64,000 bases of DNA from Halobium salinum. GTDB lineage: Archaea; Halobacteriota; Halobacteria; Halobacteriales; Haloferacaceae. The stretch lies in assembly GCF_026586625.1 (NCBI RefSeq), contig NZ_JAODIW010000007.1:40221-104220 (forward strand). The letters run 5' to 3'. Position 1 is the first letter of the stretch; each line of letters starts with the position of its first letter. Of the stretch, positions 8,844 to 18,176 are shown piece by piece. The notes under the pieces were generated by a model. That model saw only the letters and a list, made by a program, of their open reading frames with translations, ran no database searches and was not told the origin of the DNA. Made by a program: the position numbers and the translations under genes.

Positions 8844-10229
8844 ATGATTGGAACACTGAGGATTGGAGATCTTCTGAGGAAGGTAGTTGTGGAGCTTCTC
8901 TCAACGGGTCTCTTTACAGCAAACTATGTGCTGGCCCCACTTGGGGTCATCTGGGTCGTCGCTAATACTCCCTCTTCGGTTAGAGGAGTGGCCGCTCTTT
9001 TAGGTGTTCCAGCCATCTGGATGCTCCCTTCGTTTACTGCAGCTCTGTTGACTGGAGCGATCTACCCAATGCATGGCGAGAACACCAAAAGTGCAGATAT
9101 TGATTGGGTCTTTGGGATTCTCATTGGGTCAGCTGTATTAACAGCTGTATGGTTCCTCCCGGCTTGGGAGAACAGCTGGACGTCACTTGCAGAAACCCTC
9201 GCTCCACTTCGAGTCTCGTCTATGTTTGACCGTTTGTGGCTTATGGGTCTCAGTTGGATTGCGTGCATCCCCTTGATGATCTCGACGAGTCTCGGCACTG
9301 CTACGGACAATATCGAAGAAAAATCCTCGCCATCAGAGACGGCTCAAACTGATGAACTGGATTCGTCTGCTCCCAGGGCCACAAAGCATGCTAAGCATAA
9401 AGCTCCTCAGCACAGCGACGATTCAGACCAACTGCGCCCTACTCTTGGTGATCTCGAGTACGATTGGAAACCCGCTCCAAATGTTGGGTATCGGGACGTC
9501 GGTGGCCAAGATGAGCTGAAGAAAGAAATTACGCGATCTGTCCTCCGACCTCTGACTCGAATCGACGAAGCCTACGAGCGGTTTAACGTCTCCCCACCGA
9601 ATGGAATTCTCCTGTACGGCCCACCCGGAACCGGGAAGACCCTATTCGCCCGAGCAATCGCTGGTGAACTCGGCCATCCGTATCTCGAGCTATCTGCGGG
9701 CGATATCAAATCCCGGTGGATCAACGAGTCGACCGAGCAGGTCAACCGGCTGTTCGACGAGGCCGAGCAGTTCAACCGGTGCGTCATCTTCATCGACGAA
9801 ATCGATGCGCTGCTCGCTGGTCGCGGAAACGAGCTCCATCGTGAGCACGCCCAGGTCGTCAACGAGTTCCTCGCGCACCTGGACGACGAAGAGCCAAATT
9901 TCCTCGTAATTGCAGCGACGAATCGAGCCGACCTCCTCGACGAGGCCGCCACACGACGGGGACGCTTCGACCAGCAATACGAAATCGGCCTCCCTGACCA
10001 CGACGCTCGTGAGGCGATCTTCCGCGTTCGACTCCGCGAACTTCCGACCGCACTCGACGAAGACGACTACCAAGAGCTAGCCGACCGTTCAGAGGAACTC
10101 AGTAGTGCTGACATCGTGGGGATCGTCGACGACGCCGCAATGCATGCCGCCGAGCGTGATGCAGAGGCAATCACGCTCGATGATCTTCACGAATCGTTTC
10201 CGGATCCCTCTACGGACACAAATACCTAA
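8844..10229 (+). CDS. Membrane-anchored AAA+ ATPase
   Basis: 461 residues from ATG 8844, the first codon after the upstream stop; an earlier in-frame ATG at 8811 overlaps the channel gene. Four membrane helices fill residues 20-150, followed by a linker and one AAA+ module: Walker A GPPGTGKT (about 259-266), Walker B VIFIDEIDAL (about 314-323), sensor ATNR (about 357) and arginine finger RRGRFD. It resembles FtsH or proteasomal/Cdc48 ATPases but has no protease domain. In this cluster it may energise assembly, in place of a VirB11 ATPase, or remodel membrane proteins. Confidence 0.85.
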   Translation: MIGTLRIGDLLRKVVVELLSTGLFTANYVLAPLGVIWVVANTPSSVRGVAALLGVPAIWMLPSFTAALLTGAIYPMHGENTKSADIDWVFGILIGSAVLTAVWFLPAWENSWTSLAETLAPLRVSSMFDRLWLMGLSWIACIPLMISTSLGTATDNIEEKSSPSETAQTDELDSSAPRATKHAKHKAPQHSDDSDQLRPTLGDLEYDWKPAPNVGYRDVGGQDELKKEITRSVLRPLTRIDEAYERFNVSPPNGILLYGPPGTGKTLFARAIAGELGHPYLELSAGDIKSRWINESTEQVNRLFDEAEQFNRCVIFIDEIDALLAGRGNELHREHAQVVNEFLAHLDDEEPNFLVIAATNRADLLDEAATRRGRFDQQYEIGLPDHDAREAIFRVRLRELPTALDEDDYQELADRSEELSSADIVGIVDDAAMHAAERDAEAITLDDLHESFPDPSTDTNT

Positions 10230-10254
10230 CAAATCACGAATACTATAGAAAACC

Positions 10255-10304
10255 GATATCCCGGGAAAACTATTAACTATCTATCTTAGTAAGGAAATAA
10301 TCAC
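10255..10304 (+). promoter_or_regulatory. Candidate internal promoter of the transfer cluster
   Basis: An A+T-rich 75-base gap ending with TTAACTATCTATCTTAGTAAGG before the ATG at 10305. The reverse complement shares CTAAGATA followed by AATAGT with the region upstream of the pilin gene. It may carry the same operator in the opposite orientation. Confidence 0.3.
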
Positions 10305-10691
10305 ATGGAGACCTTCCCCATCGCAGGCCGGATCATCAACACGAAGTTGGTATTTGGTCTCACTGCCCGCGAAGTCGGCGAGGTCCTCATCATCCCATTC
10401 CTCGCCCTCGGCATCGCCCAGAGCCTCGGGTTCACCGGCACGCTCTTCCTGATTGCTGGCGGCATCGGTCTCACACTCGGCATCCTCATCCTCCTCGTTG
10501 CGCCCGCTGGCCAGCGACCGATCAGCTACGCCCGGGCCGCCGCAGACTACTATCTCTCATCGAACTCGTACTACAACCGCCGCACTCGAACAGAGGCAGA
10601 GACGCCTGTCGTCCAGGACGTCGTCGGCGTCCGGCAGGAGGGCCTTGACGTCGAAACGATCGAAGCCGAGCAGGAGACCGAATCGAGGTGA
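10305..10691 (+). CDS. PrgI/VirB3-like membrane protein
   Basis: 128 residues with two hydrophobic helices (about 24-42 and 46-66) following an amphipathic start with FGLTAREV, then a soluble tail with PISYARAAADYYLSS. This is the layout of PrgI/VirB3/TrbD proteins, which sit directly before VirB4 genes and link the ATPase to the membrane channel. The next gene follows after six bases. Confidence 0.6.
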   Translation: METFPIAGRIINTKLVFGLTAREVGEVLIIPFLALGIAQSLGFTGTLFLIAGGIGLTLGILILLVAPAGQRPISYARAAADYYLSSNSYYNRRTRTEAETPVVQDVVGVRQEGLDVETIEAEQETESR

Positions 10692-10697
10692 CCACCC

Positions 10698-11747
10698 ATG
10701 GGCTCTGCCTCCTCCGACGAGACCACCGACGGAACAACCGCCGACAGCGATGGGGAACACGACGTAGACGAGACAACGAACGGGAACGCTGCATCCGATA
10801 GTTCAACCAGACAATCGACGACGAGTGTATCGGCGGACGATTCCACCTCGACGCCGAGTTCCGAGTCACAGAACGGTACCCAGCCGACCGCGGCGACTCA
10901 AAACGGAGCGCCCGAGTCCGACCTCGAAGTCCTCCGCGCACTCGATAAGTTCCTCGACGACATCGACGAGGATCTCCCGACCGCTCGCGAACGGGCTCGG
11001 GCTCGCGACCACTTCGACCTCGAGAATCGACTCGGCGAGTCTACGACCACTCAAGAGAAACTCGGCTTTGACTACGTTCGTGACGACGGCATCGCCGTCG
11101 ACGAGAACAGCTACATCGGACTGCTGAAAGTCCACCCCCAGAACTGGCTCTCGCTCAGTGACCAGGCGAAACGTGACACGATGAGCGCATACATGTCGTT
11201 CCTGATGTCGCTGGAGTCCAGCGTTGCGGTGCCCTGCTATCCGAAGACCTTCGACCTGACGGGGCATCTCGAACGCTTCTACACAGCCGGTGCAAGCATG
11301 GCCTCGCGGGGTCAGACGCCCATCCTCCAGTACGGACGCAAGTTCTACATCCAGTGGGCGAACACCAATATCGAAGACGAGGACCTCAAACAGCGCGATT
11401 TCTACATCGTCACGCGGGTCGACGCCGACCAGGTCCACAAGGACCTCGATACAGGAAGCGTATTGAGTCAGCTCGGGACGCTTCCGGTCATCGGGACGGT
11501 CTTTTCGGGGATCGTCGATCGAACACCACTGGGCGATTCCCACGAGGAGGCCCGCACCGAACTCTGTATCCGCGAAGTCCGGCAGCGCCAGCGCCGAATC
11601 ACGAACAAACTCGGCCGGACGGACGTCTCCATCGAACGCGTCACCGACCGCCAGGAGACGATGGAGATTCTCTATCACTACTACAACCACGTCGACCCGA
11701 AGTTCGAGAAGTTCTCACACGCGACGAAAACGGAGGGTGAGCACTAA
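10698..11747 (+). CDS. Probable detached VirB4 N-terminal domain protein
   Basis: 349 residues. The first 80 are acidic and disordered. A folded region follows with YIGLLKVHPQNWLSLSDQ, FLMSLESSVAVPCYPK and RRITNKLGRTDVSIERV, a pattern like the N-terminal (CagE/TrbE/VirB4_N or TraC) domain that packs against the membrane complex. The next gene, the VirB4 motor, overlaps by one base (TAATG), so the two are translationally coupled. I infer that the N-domain is a separate polypeptide here; that is not proven. Confidence 0.5.
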   Translation: MGSASSDETTDGTTADSDGEHDVDETTNGNAASDSSTRQSTTSVSADDSTSTPSSESQNGTQPTAATQNGAPESDLEVLRALDKFLDDIDEDLPTARERARARDHFDLENRLGESTTTQEKLGFDYVRDDGIAVDENSYIGLLKVHPQNWLSLSDQAKRDTMSAYMSFLMSLESSVAVPCYPKTFDLTGHLERFYTAGASMASRGQTPILQYGRKFYIQWANTNIEDEDLKQRDFYIVTRVDADQVHKDLDTGSVLSQLGTLPVIGTVFSGIVDRTPLGDSHEEARTELCIREVRQRQRRITNKLGRTDVSIERVTDRQETMEILYHYYNHVDPKFEKFSHATKTEGEH

Positions 11748-13984
11748 TGGCGGGACGATTCGACCGTCTTCGCTCGTGGCTTCCCGTGGGGAGTAGCGAG
11801 CCGAGCATCGATGACATCGACGACGAGACCTTCGACCGCGCTGCGGAGATCCTCGAAGCGAACGGGGACGACCTCACGAAGGAGAACATCCGCGAACAAG
11901 CCGAGTACCTGCTTGAGGTCGAGGACGTCGACGAGGGTGAACTCCGGCTCGGCATTGTGCAGGACGAGACCGAGAAGACGCTTGCCGACCGGGATGTCAT
12001 CGCTCCGCGCCAACTCCAGGAGGTCTCGAACCTCTTCGAGTCGGGGTATATGGTTCGCAACGACCAGTTCGTCCGCACCCTCACCATCCACGGCTATCCC
12101 GAACGCGTTCCCCTCGGGTGGCTCGAGAACCTGTACACGACGAACGACCACGTCCGCGTTACCCAACACATCGAGCCTCGCGATACTGGGTCAGTCCTCC
12201 GCAAACTCCAGAAACGCCTCACACAGCTGCGAGCCCGTCTCCACAAGAAACACGAGAAGAACCAGACCGACACCCACGAGGCTGAGGCCGACCGCGACAT
12301 GGTCAAAGACCTCATCTGGGATATCATCCTCGGGGAGACGAAACTCTTCGACTTCGCGATCTACATCGAGATCATCGCCGACACCGAACAAGAACTCGAT
12401 GACGCCACCGAACGCGTCGTCGAAACGCTTGGGGCCGCGAATGCTGAGGCGGTCACGCTCGACAAACGCCAGATCGAATCTCAGGACGCACTCGCGCCGC
12501 TGGGTGATGACCCGATCAAGGCCACCCAACTCATGCAGGAGACCGCCGTGGGGACGATGTTCCCGTTCATCGAGCCCGCCGTGGCTGACCCCGAGGGCGT
12601 CTTCTATGGCTTCGATGGGACGAACACGCCCGTTCTGCTCGATCGCTATCGGCTCTCGTCGTACTCGAAGGCGATTGCTGGAAAGATGGGGTCGGGGAAG
12701 ACGTTCGCCGAGAAGCACGAGATGTACCATCGGCTGATGATGGACCCCGAGATCGAGATGCTCGTCCTCGATCCGCTTGGAGACTTCGTCGACTTCGCGA
12801 ACGACCTCGGCGGCCAGGTCATCCGCTTCGGTGGGCAGAACACCGTGAATCCCCTCGAAATCCGGCGCGGCATCGACGACGTCGCCGACGACCCGTTCAA
12901 GAAGAAGTTCCGCTCCGTGATGGAGCTGTTCCGTACGCACTTCTCGGCGGTCGCGGACCAGTCGCTGAGCAAGGAACAGGAGGGTATCCTCCGGCGGGCT
13001 GTCCGTCTCGCCTATCTCAAGTACGGAATTACCCCCGACCCGGTGACGCACGAGAACACGAGTCCGACGATGCAGGACGTCCTCGACATCCTCCACGCGC
13101 TCACTGACGGCGACCGACCATCGGAGTTCATCGAGCTTCACGAGGATGCAAACGAGGAGCGCGTTCGCCCGGAGATCGAACAGCTGGAGATGCGATTCAA
13201 AGAGGCCGACGAGAAGTACGCCTACCAACTCCTCCTCGGTCTCGAAGCGTTCCAGCACGGTGGCGAGAACGACAATCTGAACGGGCGAACCAACGTCGAA
13301 CTCGACAACCGGCTGGTCGTCATCGACATGTCGATGTTCGCCGATACCGGCCAAGCACCGCTGTTCATGCACGTCATGTTCGACTGGATCTACCAGCGTG
13401 CCCAGAGCAGTGACCGACGTACGCAGGTCACCATCGACGAGGCACACTACCTCCTGCGGCGAGCGGCGACGACGGACATGATCGACCTGTTCATCCGGCA
13501 CAGTCGGCACTTCAACACGGCGATTACGCTCATTTCCCAGACGGTCGACGAGTTCATCGCGAAGTCCGACAAGAAGTCCGAGGAGGCCGTCGAGAAGGCG
13601 CGGAACGTCTACAACCTCTGCGACATCAAGCAAATCTTCCACCACGAGTCGGTCAGCGACGCAATGATCGACTTTCACGGCCTCACACCCTCCGAGCAGA
13701 ACTTCATCGCGACCGCGCAGACCGGCGAAGACGGCGGCTACTCGGAGTGCCTACTCGCGGTGAATGACTGGACGAAGTCGCTCGCCCTCCACGTGAACGA
13801 CTACGAGATCCACGTCCTCGATGACGACCTCGACCCGTGGGAGTATCTCGTCGACCAGCGATACATCGACGCTGGCGACGTCGAGTATCTCGCCGAAGAA
13901 GGCCGCGTCGACGACTACGACATCCCGGACTCACTGCTCGCTGAGGCCGGTGTCTCGACAGCACCGCAAGAGGCCGATGACTGA
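11747..13984 (+). CDS. virB4: VirB4/TraC-like type IV secretion ATPase
   Basis: 745 residues. Walker A is GKMGSGKT (about 312-319). After it come LVLDPLGDF and RFGGQNTVNPLEI, typical of the VirB4/HerA (DUF87) group. A Walker B-type strand LVVIDMSMF (about 522-530) and VTIDEAHYLLRR (about 562) complete the motor. Family knowledge: VirB4 hexamers power pilus assembly and DNA transfer at the inner membrane. It overlaps the genes on both sides by 1 and 8 bases, consistent with a single operon. Confidence 0.9.
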   Translation: MAGRFDRLRSWLPVGSSEPSIDDIDDETFDRAAEILEANGDDLTKENIREQAEYLLEVEDVDEGELRLGIVQDETEKTLADRDVIAPRQLQEVSNLFESGYMVRNDQFVRTLTIHGYPERVPLGWLENLYTTNDHVRVTQHIEPRDTGSVLRKLQKRLTQLRARLHKKHEKNQTDTHEAEADRDMVKDLIWDIILGETKLFDFAIYIEIIADTEQELDDATERVVETLGAANAEAVTLDKRQIESQDALAPLGDDPIKATQLMQETAVGTMFPFIEPAVADPEGVFYGFDGTNTPVLLDRYRLSSYSKAIAGKMGSGKTFAEKHEMYHRLMMDPEIEMLVLDPLGDFVDFANDLGGQVIRFGGQNTVNPLEIRRGIDDVADDPFKKKFRSVMELFRTHFSAVADQSLSKEQEGILRRAVRLAYLKYGITPDPVTHENTSPTMQDVLDILHALTDGDRPSEFIELHEDANEERVRPEIEQLEMRFKEADEKYAYQLLLGLEAFQHGGENDNLNGRTNVELDNRLVVIDMSMFADTGQAPLFMHVMFDWIYQRAQSSDRRTQVTIDEAHYLLRRAATTDMIDLFIRHSRHFNTAITLISQTVDEFIAKSDKKSEEAVEKARNVYNLCDIKQIFHHESVSDAMIDFHGLTPSEQNFIATAQTGEDGGYSECLLAVNDWTKSLALHVNDYEIHVLDDDLDPWEYLVDQRYIDAGDVEYLAEEGRVDDYDIPDSLLAEAGVSTAPQEADD

Positions 13985-16900
13985 GACTCGTCGCTACGTC
14001 CGCATCGAACCAGCGCGGGAACGCGTCGACTCGGCCGATATCGTGTCCCGACTAGCTGGGTTGCGGAAGCTCCGCACCGGCTGGAAGGTCAAATACGACC
14101 CACGGAAGAGCCCGCCCACATTCGAGTTCCTCGCACTTACCCAAGGCGAAGACGCGCCGGTACGGTTCTATCTCGGCGTCGACGACGAGGAGATGCTGCC
14201 GACGGTCGAATCCGAGCTGCAGACTGCGTACCCAGCCAGCTACGAGATTTACGAGGAGACGGTTGACCTCCCCGCAGAACTTTGTCGTCCAGATACCGAC
14301 GAGGAGGAGTCCCAACTCCCGGCAGAGGACTCCGACACAGAGGATCAGGAGGTGTCACTCTCTGAATGCACGCCAATCGCCGCTCGCTGGAGCGGCGTCG
14401 GTGAGCGGAGCCGCGACTGGATGACTCCGATCAAGCAGTACTCGCAGGTCCAAGAGGAAGGCACCAGTTCGGGAAACCCAGCACGAGCGCCACTCGCGAC
14501 GGCCGTTGAACGACTCACAGAGGCCACAGCCCCCACCGCGTTGCAAGTGTTGTTCACACGGTACAGCAGCTGGCAGAAGTTCGCTGAAGGTCGCAAAAAG
14601 CAGATCGAGACGAAACACGACGGTGCCCTCCAGTCCGCTCGAACGAGTCTGGCGGATATGGTCTACGGGGCCGACGAAGAGCGGATTCGAGATCGCCGAC
14701 GCGGTCGTGACCCGCCACACGTCGGTGAGAGCACCCGGCAGACGTCGAGTGCAGCCAGCGGAGAGGTCGCCTCCCGACAGGCGCTCATCGATCAGAAGGG
14801 ACCCTCACAGACGTTTCTCGTGAACGTCCGGACTGTCGCCGTCCTCTCGAACGAGCCAGATGAGGCAGTCAAAGCACAGGCGGCGAACAATATCGAGACG
14901 CTGGCGAACGCGTTCAATCACCTGGATGGGTACTTCTACCATCTCGACGGGAGCCGCGTCACAAAGAGCCTGACCAACCTTCGAGACCCCGCCAAGAAAG
15001 AACTGAACCGATTGGTCAACCGTTCGTTCAACCAGTCCTCGATGGGGAAGCGCCGGCCCCAGCTCATTCTGAACGCGGATGAACTCGCGAACTTCGTGGC
15101 GGTGCCGAGCGCACAGACGTTGACCACCGAGGGCTCGCGTGGCGCTCGCGGGAAAGAGCGACTCCGCCAGCCACTACCGCTCCCAGATCCCGATCTCCTC
15201 GATGAGTTCGCCGGAACAGGCATGACAGTGGGGAAGCCCCTCCGGAACCGGAACGAATCCTTGGACCAACCTATTCGTATTCCGTCGGACCTCTTGACGA
15301 CGAGCTACATTCGGGCTGCGTCGACCGGGAGTGGGAAGTCAACAGCTGTGCAGACCGAGATGCTCTCACTCCACGAGCACGTCGACGGCCCGACCGTCCT
15401 CCTCGAAGGGAAGGGCGATGGGATGGCCGAGAACTATCTCCACGCCCACTACGCCAAGAACGGAAACCTGGACGACGTCTACTATTTCAACGCGCCAGAT
15501 ACCCTGCCGGCGGTCTCGTTTTTCGATATTCGCCCCGCACTCGCGATGGGGCGTTCCCGCCAGGACGCCGTTCAGGACAAGGTTGAGCACTTCCACGAGA
15601 TCATGCGGCTCATTCTCGGTGAGGAACGCCACGAGCAGGCGTACGTCGCCAACGAGATTCTCACCTTCCTGATCAAGGCGCTGTTCGACCGGGAGTACGG
15701 CCAGGACGCGTTCAGCCTCGAGGACCTGATTCAGGCTGTGTTCCGGATGAGCCGGGACCGGACGCTCCCCGAACTCTGCGAAGCGAACGCGCATATCGAA
15801 CAGTCACTGGTTCAGAAGTGCCAGGTCGACGACCATCAGTTCCAGCAGACGATGGGGGCCGCAGCGAATCGCCTCGACAAGATCGTCGAGCACGAGCATC
15901 TCTACCAGATGTTCACCCACGTCCCCGAGTGGGACGACGAGGCCGAGGAGTACGTCGGGAACGCCTTCGACTTCCGCGAATTCGTCGACGACGACGCAGT
16001 CATCCTGTTCGACCTTGGTGAGTTCCGCGCCGAATCCCAGCACGCCCTGACGATGATCCTGCTGAGCAATCTCTGGGACGCCGTCCAGGGCCGTCGTGGC
16101 GCTGGGCGGTCGCTGAACAGTGGGGCTCGTCAGAGCGAGAGCGACGCCGACGATTCGATTGTGAATATGATCATCGAGGAGGCGGCAGCTGTCACGACTT
16201 CCTCGCTGGTCTACGAGCAGTTCATCCCCCAGGGGCGAGCCTTCGGTGTGAGTCTCGGTCTGATCCTGCAGTACCCCGAGCAGGTCGCGCAGTACAGCAC
16301 GTCGGACCGGGCGTACACGGAGATTCTGAACAACGTCAAGACGAAGCTCATCGGGAATATCGCGACGGACGCGAAGCTCGCCGAGTCGATGGCCCACGAG
16401 AATCTGAATACGACCGAGTTCCGGAATCGCGTGAGCCGCCTGCCAGCCGGTGAGTGGATCGTCCAGCTACCGAGTCCACAGTTCGGCCAGACCGGCCCGG
16501 CGCCGTTCTCACTTGCATCGCTACCGATTCCCGACGGCCATCCCGAGAGCGATGCGCCGCTGTCGGGTGACGACCGGCATCTCTTCGAGGAACAGCAGAT
16601 TCCCCGGGTGATGCGGCGAACGCAGGACGAATGCAGTTTGCCGGGCCGGACGAATCAATTTGCCCGCGAGGAAGTTCGGGAGACGCTGGACGAGGTCGGC
16701 GAGGACACCGACGCAGACGTGGCATCGTCGAGCGCGAGTACAGCGGGCGCTGGAGCCGCCGACGGCGGCAGCCCATCGGATGCACCATTCTTCGGTGCGA
16801 ATGGCGAGAGCGACGACACAGGCGTCGTTGCGAAGGACGAGGCAACGAACACAGCGGATGCCCCAGGCACCTCATCGAGTGACGAGCGAGACATCGGGAG

Positions 16901-18176
16901 TGCGCCCATGTTCGGCGCTACTGCAGACGGGTCACAGGAATCCGAGGGAAGCCAACAACTCTCGGCTGTGGGACAGGCAGCGTCAGAACACCGTGAGGAG
17001 CGCAGCGAGGCTTCAGAAATTCAAACCATGAACGGCGATGAAGAGACAGCGGATTCGGCGGAGACGACCAGTGGAGATTCGCTGCCCGAGCACGTGAGTT
17101 ACGACGCGGACACCGAGTGCTACGTCTGTGATGTCTGTGGCTCTGAATATCCCACGTCCGAAGAGCGAAAGGCCAGTGCGTGTTGTCAATTCGCGTCTAA
17201 AGACGATGTGTTCGTTGCCGCCAAGCGCGCTCGCTCCACCGCTTCGACATCCAGTGAACTCTTCACTCGACTCGGGACAATCACCGAGCACGCTGAATCG
17301 TACGGCATCGAGGTGACGATTCAGGACTTCGCATCACTCGATGAATCTACTGAGGAGTCCTCTGCTTCCAACGGAGGGTCAGAGCACCCACCAGGACCAG
17401 AGGAGAATCAGAATCCGGAGGTGTCCCCATCGACCCGATTCAAGGACGCCACGACGAGCATTCCGGATGAGACGCTCCGCGAGGAAGGCATCACACGTGA
17501 TGAGGCCGCCTTCCTCGGGCTCGTACTGGATGCGATGAACCACCAGATCGAGGAGTATTCGCTGCTGGAGAGCATGACCGTGCTCAAAGAGCCATTCTCT
17601 AATCTTGACCTCGAGACGCTCAAAGAGAAGGAGTTCATCGAAGAGCACCGGTCGTTCTGGCAGACGTACTATACGGTCCTCCCCGCTGGGCGACGGTTCC
17701 TCGATCGGTCACTCGATACCAGCCCTGGTATCGGTGATCTCGGTGAGAAAACGCCACACAAGGCTGGCGTTGTGTTCCTCGAAGCATGGCTCACCCAGCA
17801 GGAAGACGTTGCTCGCACGGCCGTCTACCATCACCATTCGGAGGATGTCGTATTTGACGTTGCGGGGTTCGATGCCGCTGACGAACTCGTCTGGGTAGGG
17901 GAAGTCGAAACCCCGAGCAACAATCCCGACGCGCTGCTCTCGGATTACGAGAAGCTAGCGAGCGTCGACGCGGCTGCTGTCTGGGCGTGTGAAGACAAGG
18001 ACCTCATTCTGGAGATCATCGAATCACTCACAGACACAGTCGATATCTCGTTGACGTCCACGCAAACCCGGACGATTAGTTCGCTTCGCGCGGCGATCAA
18101 CGACCACGACCTGCAGGGAATGGACGCTCTCCATACGTTCCGGAGCCTGAAAACGGAGGTCGACCAAGACCCATGA
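13977..18176 (+). CDS. VirD4/TraD-like coupling ATPase with zinc motif and nuclease-like tail
   Basis: 1399 residues from ATG 13977, which overlaps the VirB4 stop by 8 bases; the frame is open further up but inside virB4. Walker A is AASTGSGKST (about 447-456), and the Walker B region is MIIEEAAAV (about 730-738). Around 890-1040 is a long acidic Ser-rich linker. CYVCDVCG (about 1048-1055) with a later CC pair could bind zinc. The last 250 residues look like a separate domain: DVVFDVAGFDAAD followed by VWVGEVET resembles the D...ExE core of PD-(D/E)XK nucleases. Coupling proteins feed DNA to the secretion channel. The tail is unusual and could replace a relaxase. Confidence 0.8.
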   Translation: MTETRRYVRIEPARERVDSADIVSRLAGLRKLRTGWKVKYDPRKSPPTFEFLALTQGEDAPVRFYLGVDDEEMLPTVESELQTAYPASYEIYEETVDLPAELCRPDTDEEESQLPAEDSDTEDQEVSLSECTPIAARWSGVGERSRDWMTPIKQYSQVQEEGTSSGNPARAPLATAVERLTEATAPTALQVLFTRYSSWQKFAEGRKKQIETKHDGALQSARTSLADMVYGADEERIRDRRRGRDPPHVGESTRQTSSAASGEVASRQALIDQKGPSQTFLVNVRTVAVLSNEPDEAVKAQAANNIETLANAFNHLDGYFYHLDGSRVTKSLTNLRDPAKKELNRLVNRSFNQSSMGKRRPQLILNADELANFVAVPSAQTLTTEGSRGARGKERLRQPLPLPDPDLLDEFAGTGMTVGKPLRNRNESLDQPIRIPSDLLTTSYIRAASTGSGKSTAVQTEMLSLHEHVDGPTVLLEGKGDGMAENYLHAHYAKNGNLDDVYYFNAPDTLPAVSFFDIRPALAMGRSRQDAVQDKVEHFHEIMRLILGEERHEQAYVANEILTFLIKALFDREYGQDAFSLEDLIQAVFRMSRDRTLPELCEANAHIEQSLVQKCQVDDHQFQQTMGAAANRLDKIVEHEHLYQMFTHVPEWDDEAEEYVGNAFDFREFVDDDAVILFDLGEFRAESQHALTMILLSNLWDAVQGRRGAGRSLNSGARQSESDADDSIVNMIIEEAAAVTTSSLVYEQFIPQGRAFGVSLGLILQYPEQVAQYSTSDRAYTEILNNVKTKLIGNIATDAKLAESMAHENLNTTEFRNRVSRLPAGEWIVQLPSPQFGQTGPAPFSLASLPIPDGHPESDAPLSGDDRHLFEEQQIPRVMRRTQDECSLPGRTNQFAREEVRETLDEVGEDTDADVASSSASTAGAGAADGGSPSDAPFFGANGESDDTGVVAKDEATNTADAPGTSSSDERDIGSAPMFGATADGSQESEGSQQLSAVGQAASEHREERSEASEIQTMNGDEETADSAETTSGDSLPEHVSYDADTECYVCDVCGSEYPTSEERKASACCQFASKDDVFVAAKRARSTASTSSELFTRLGTITEHAESYGIEVTIQDFASLDESTEESSASNGGSEHPPGPEENQNPEVSPSTRFKDATTSIPDETLREEGITRDEAAFLGLVLDAMNHQIEEYSLLESMTVLKEPFSNLDLETLKEKEFIEEHRSFWQTYYTVLPAGRRFLDRSLDTSPGIGDLGEKTPHKAGVVFLEAWLTQQEDVARTAVYHHHSEDVVFDVAGFDAADELVWVGEVETPSNNPDALLSDYEKLASVDAAAVWACEDKDLILEIIESLTDTVDISLTSTQTRTISSLRAAINDHDLQGMDALHTFRSLKTEVDQDP

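Noticed and set aside
12191..13678. Long minus-strand reading frame of 495 codons opposite virB4
   Set aside because: It is the complement of a strongly conserved gene in GC-rich DNA, where antisense frames stay open by codon bias. Its translation is low-complexity Arg/Val/Glu-rich with no domain.
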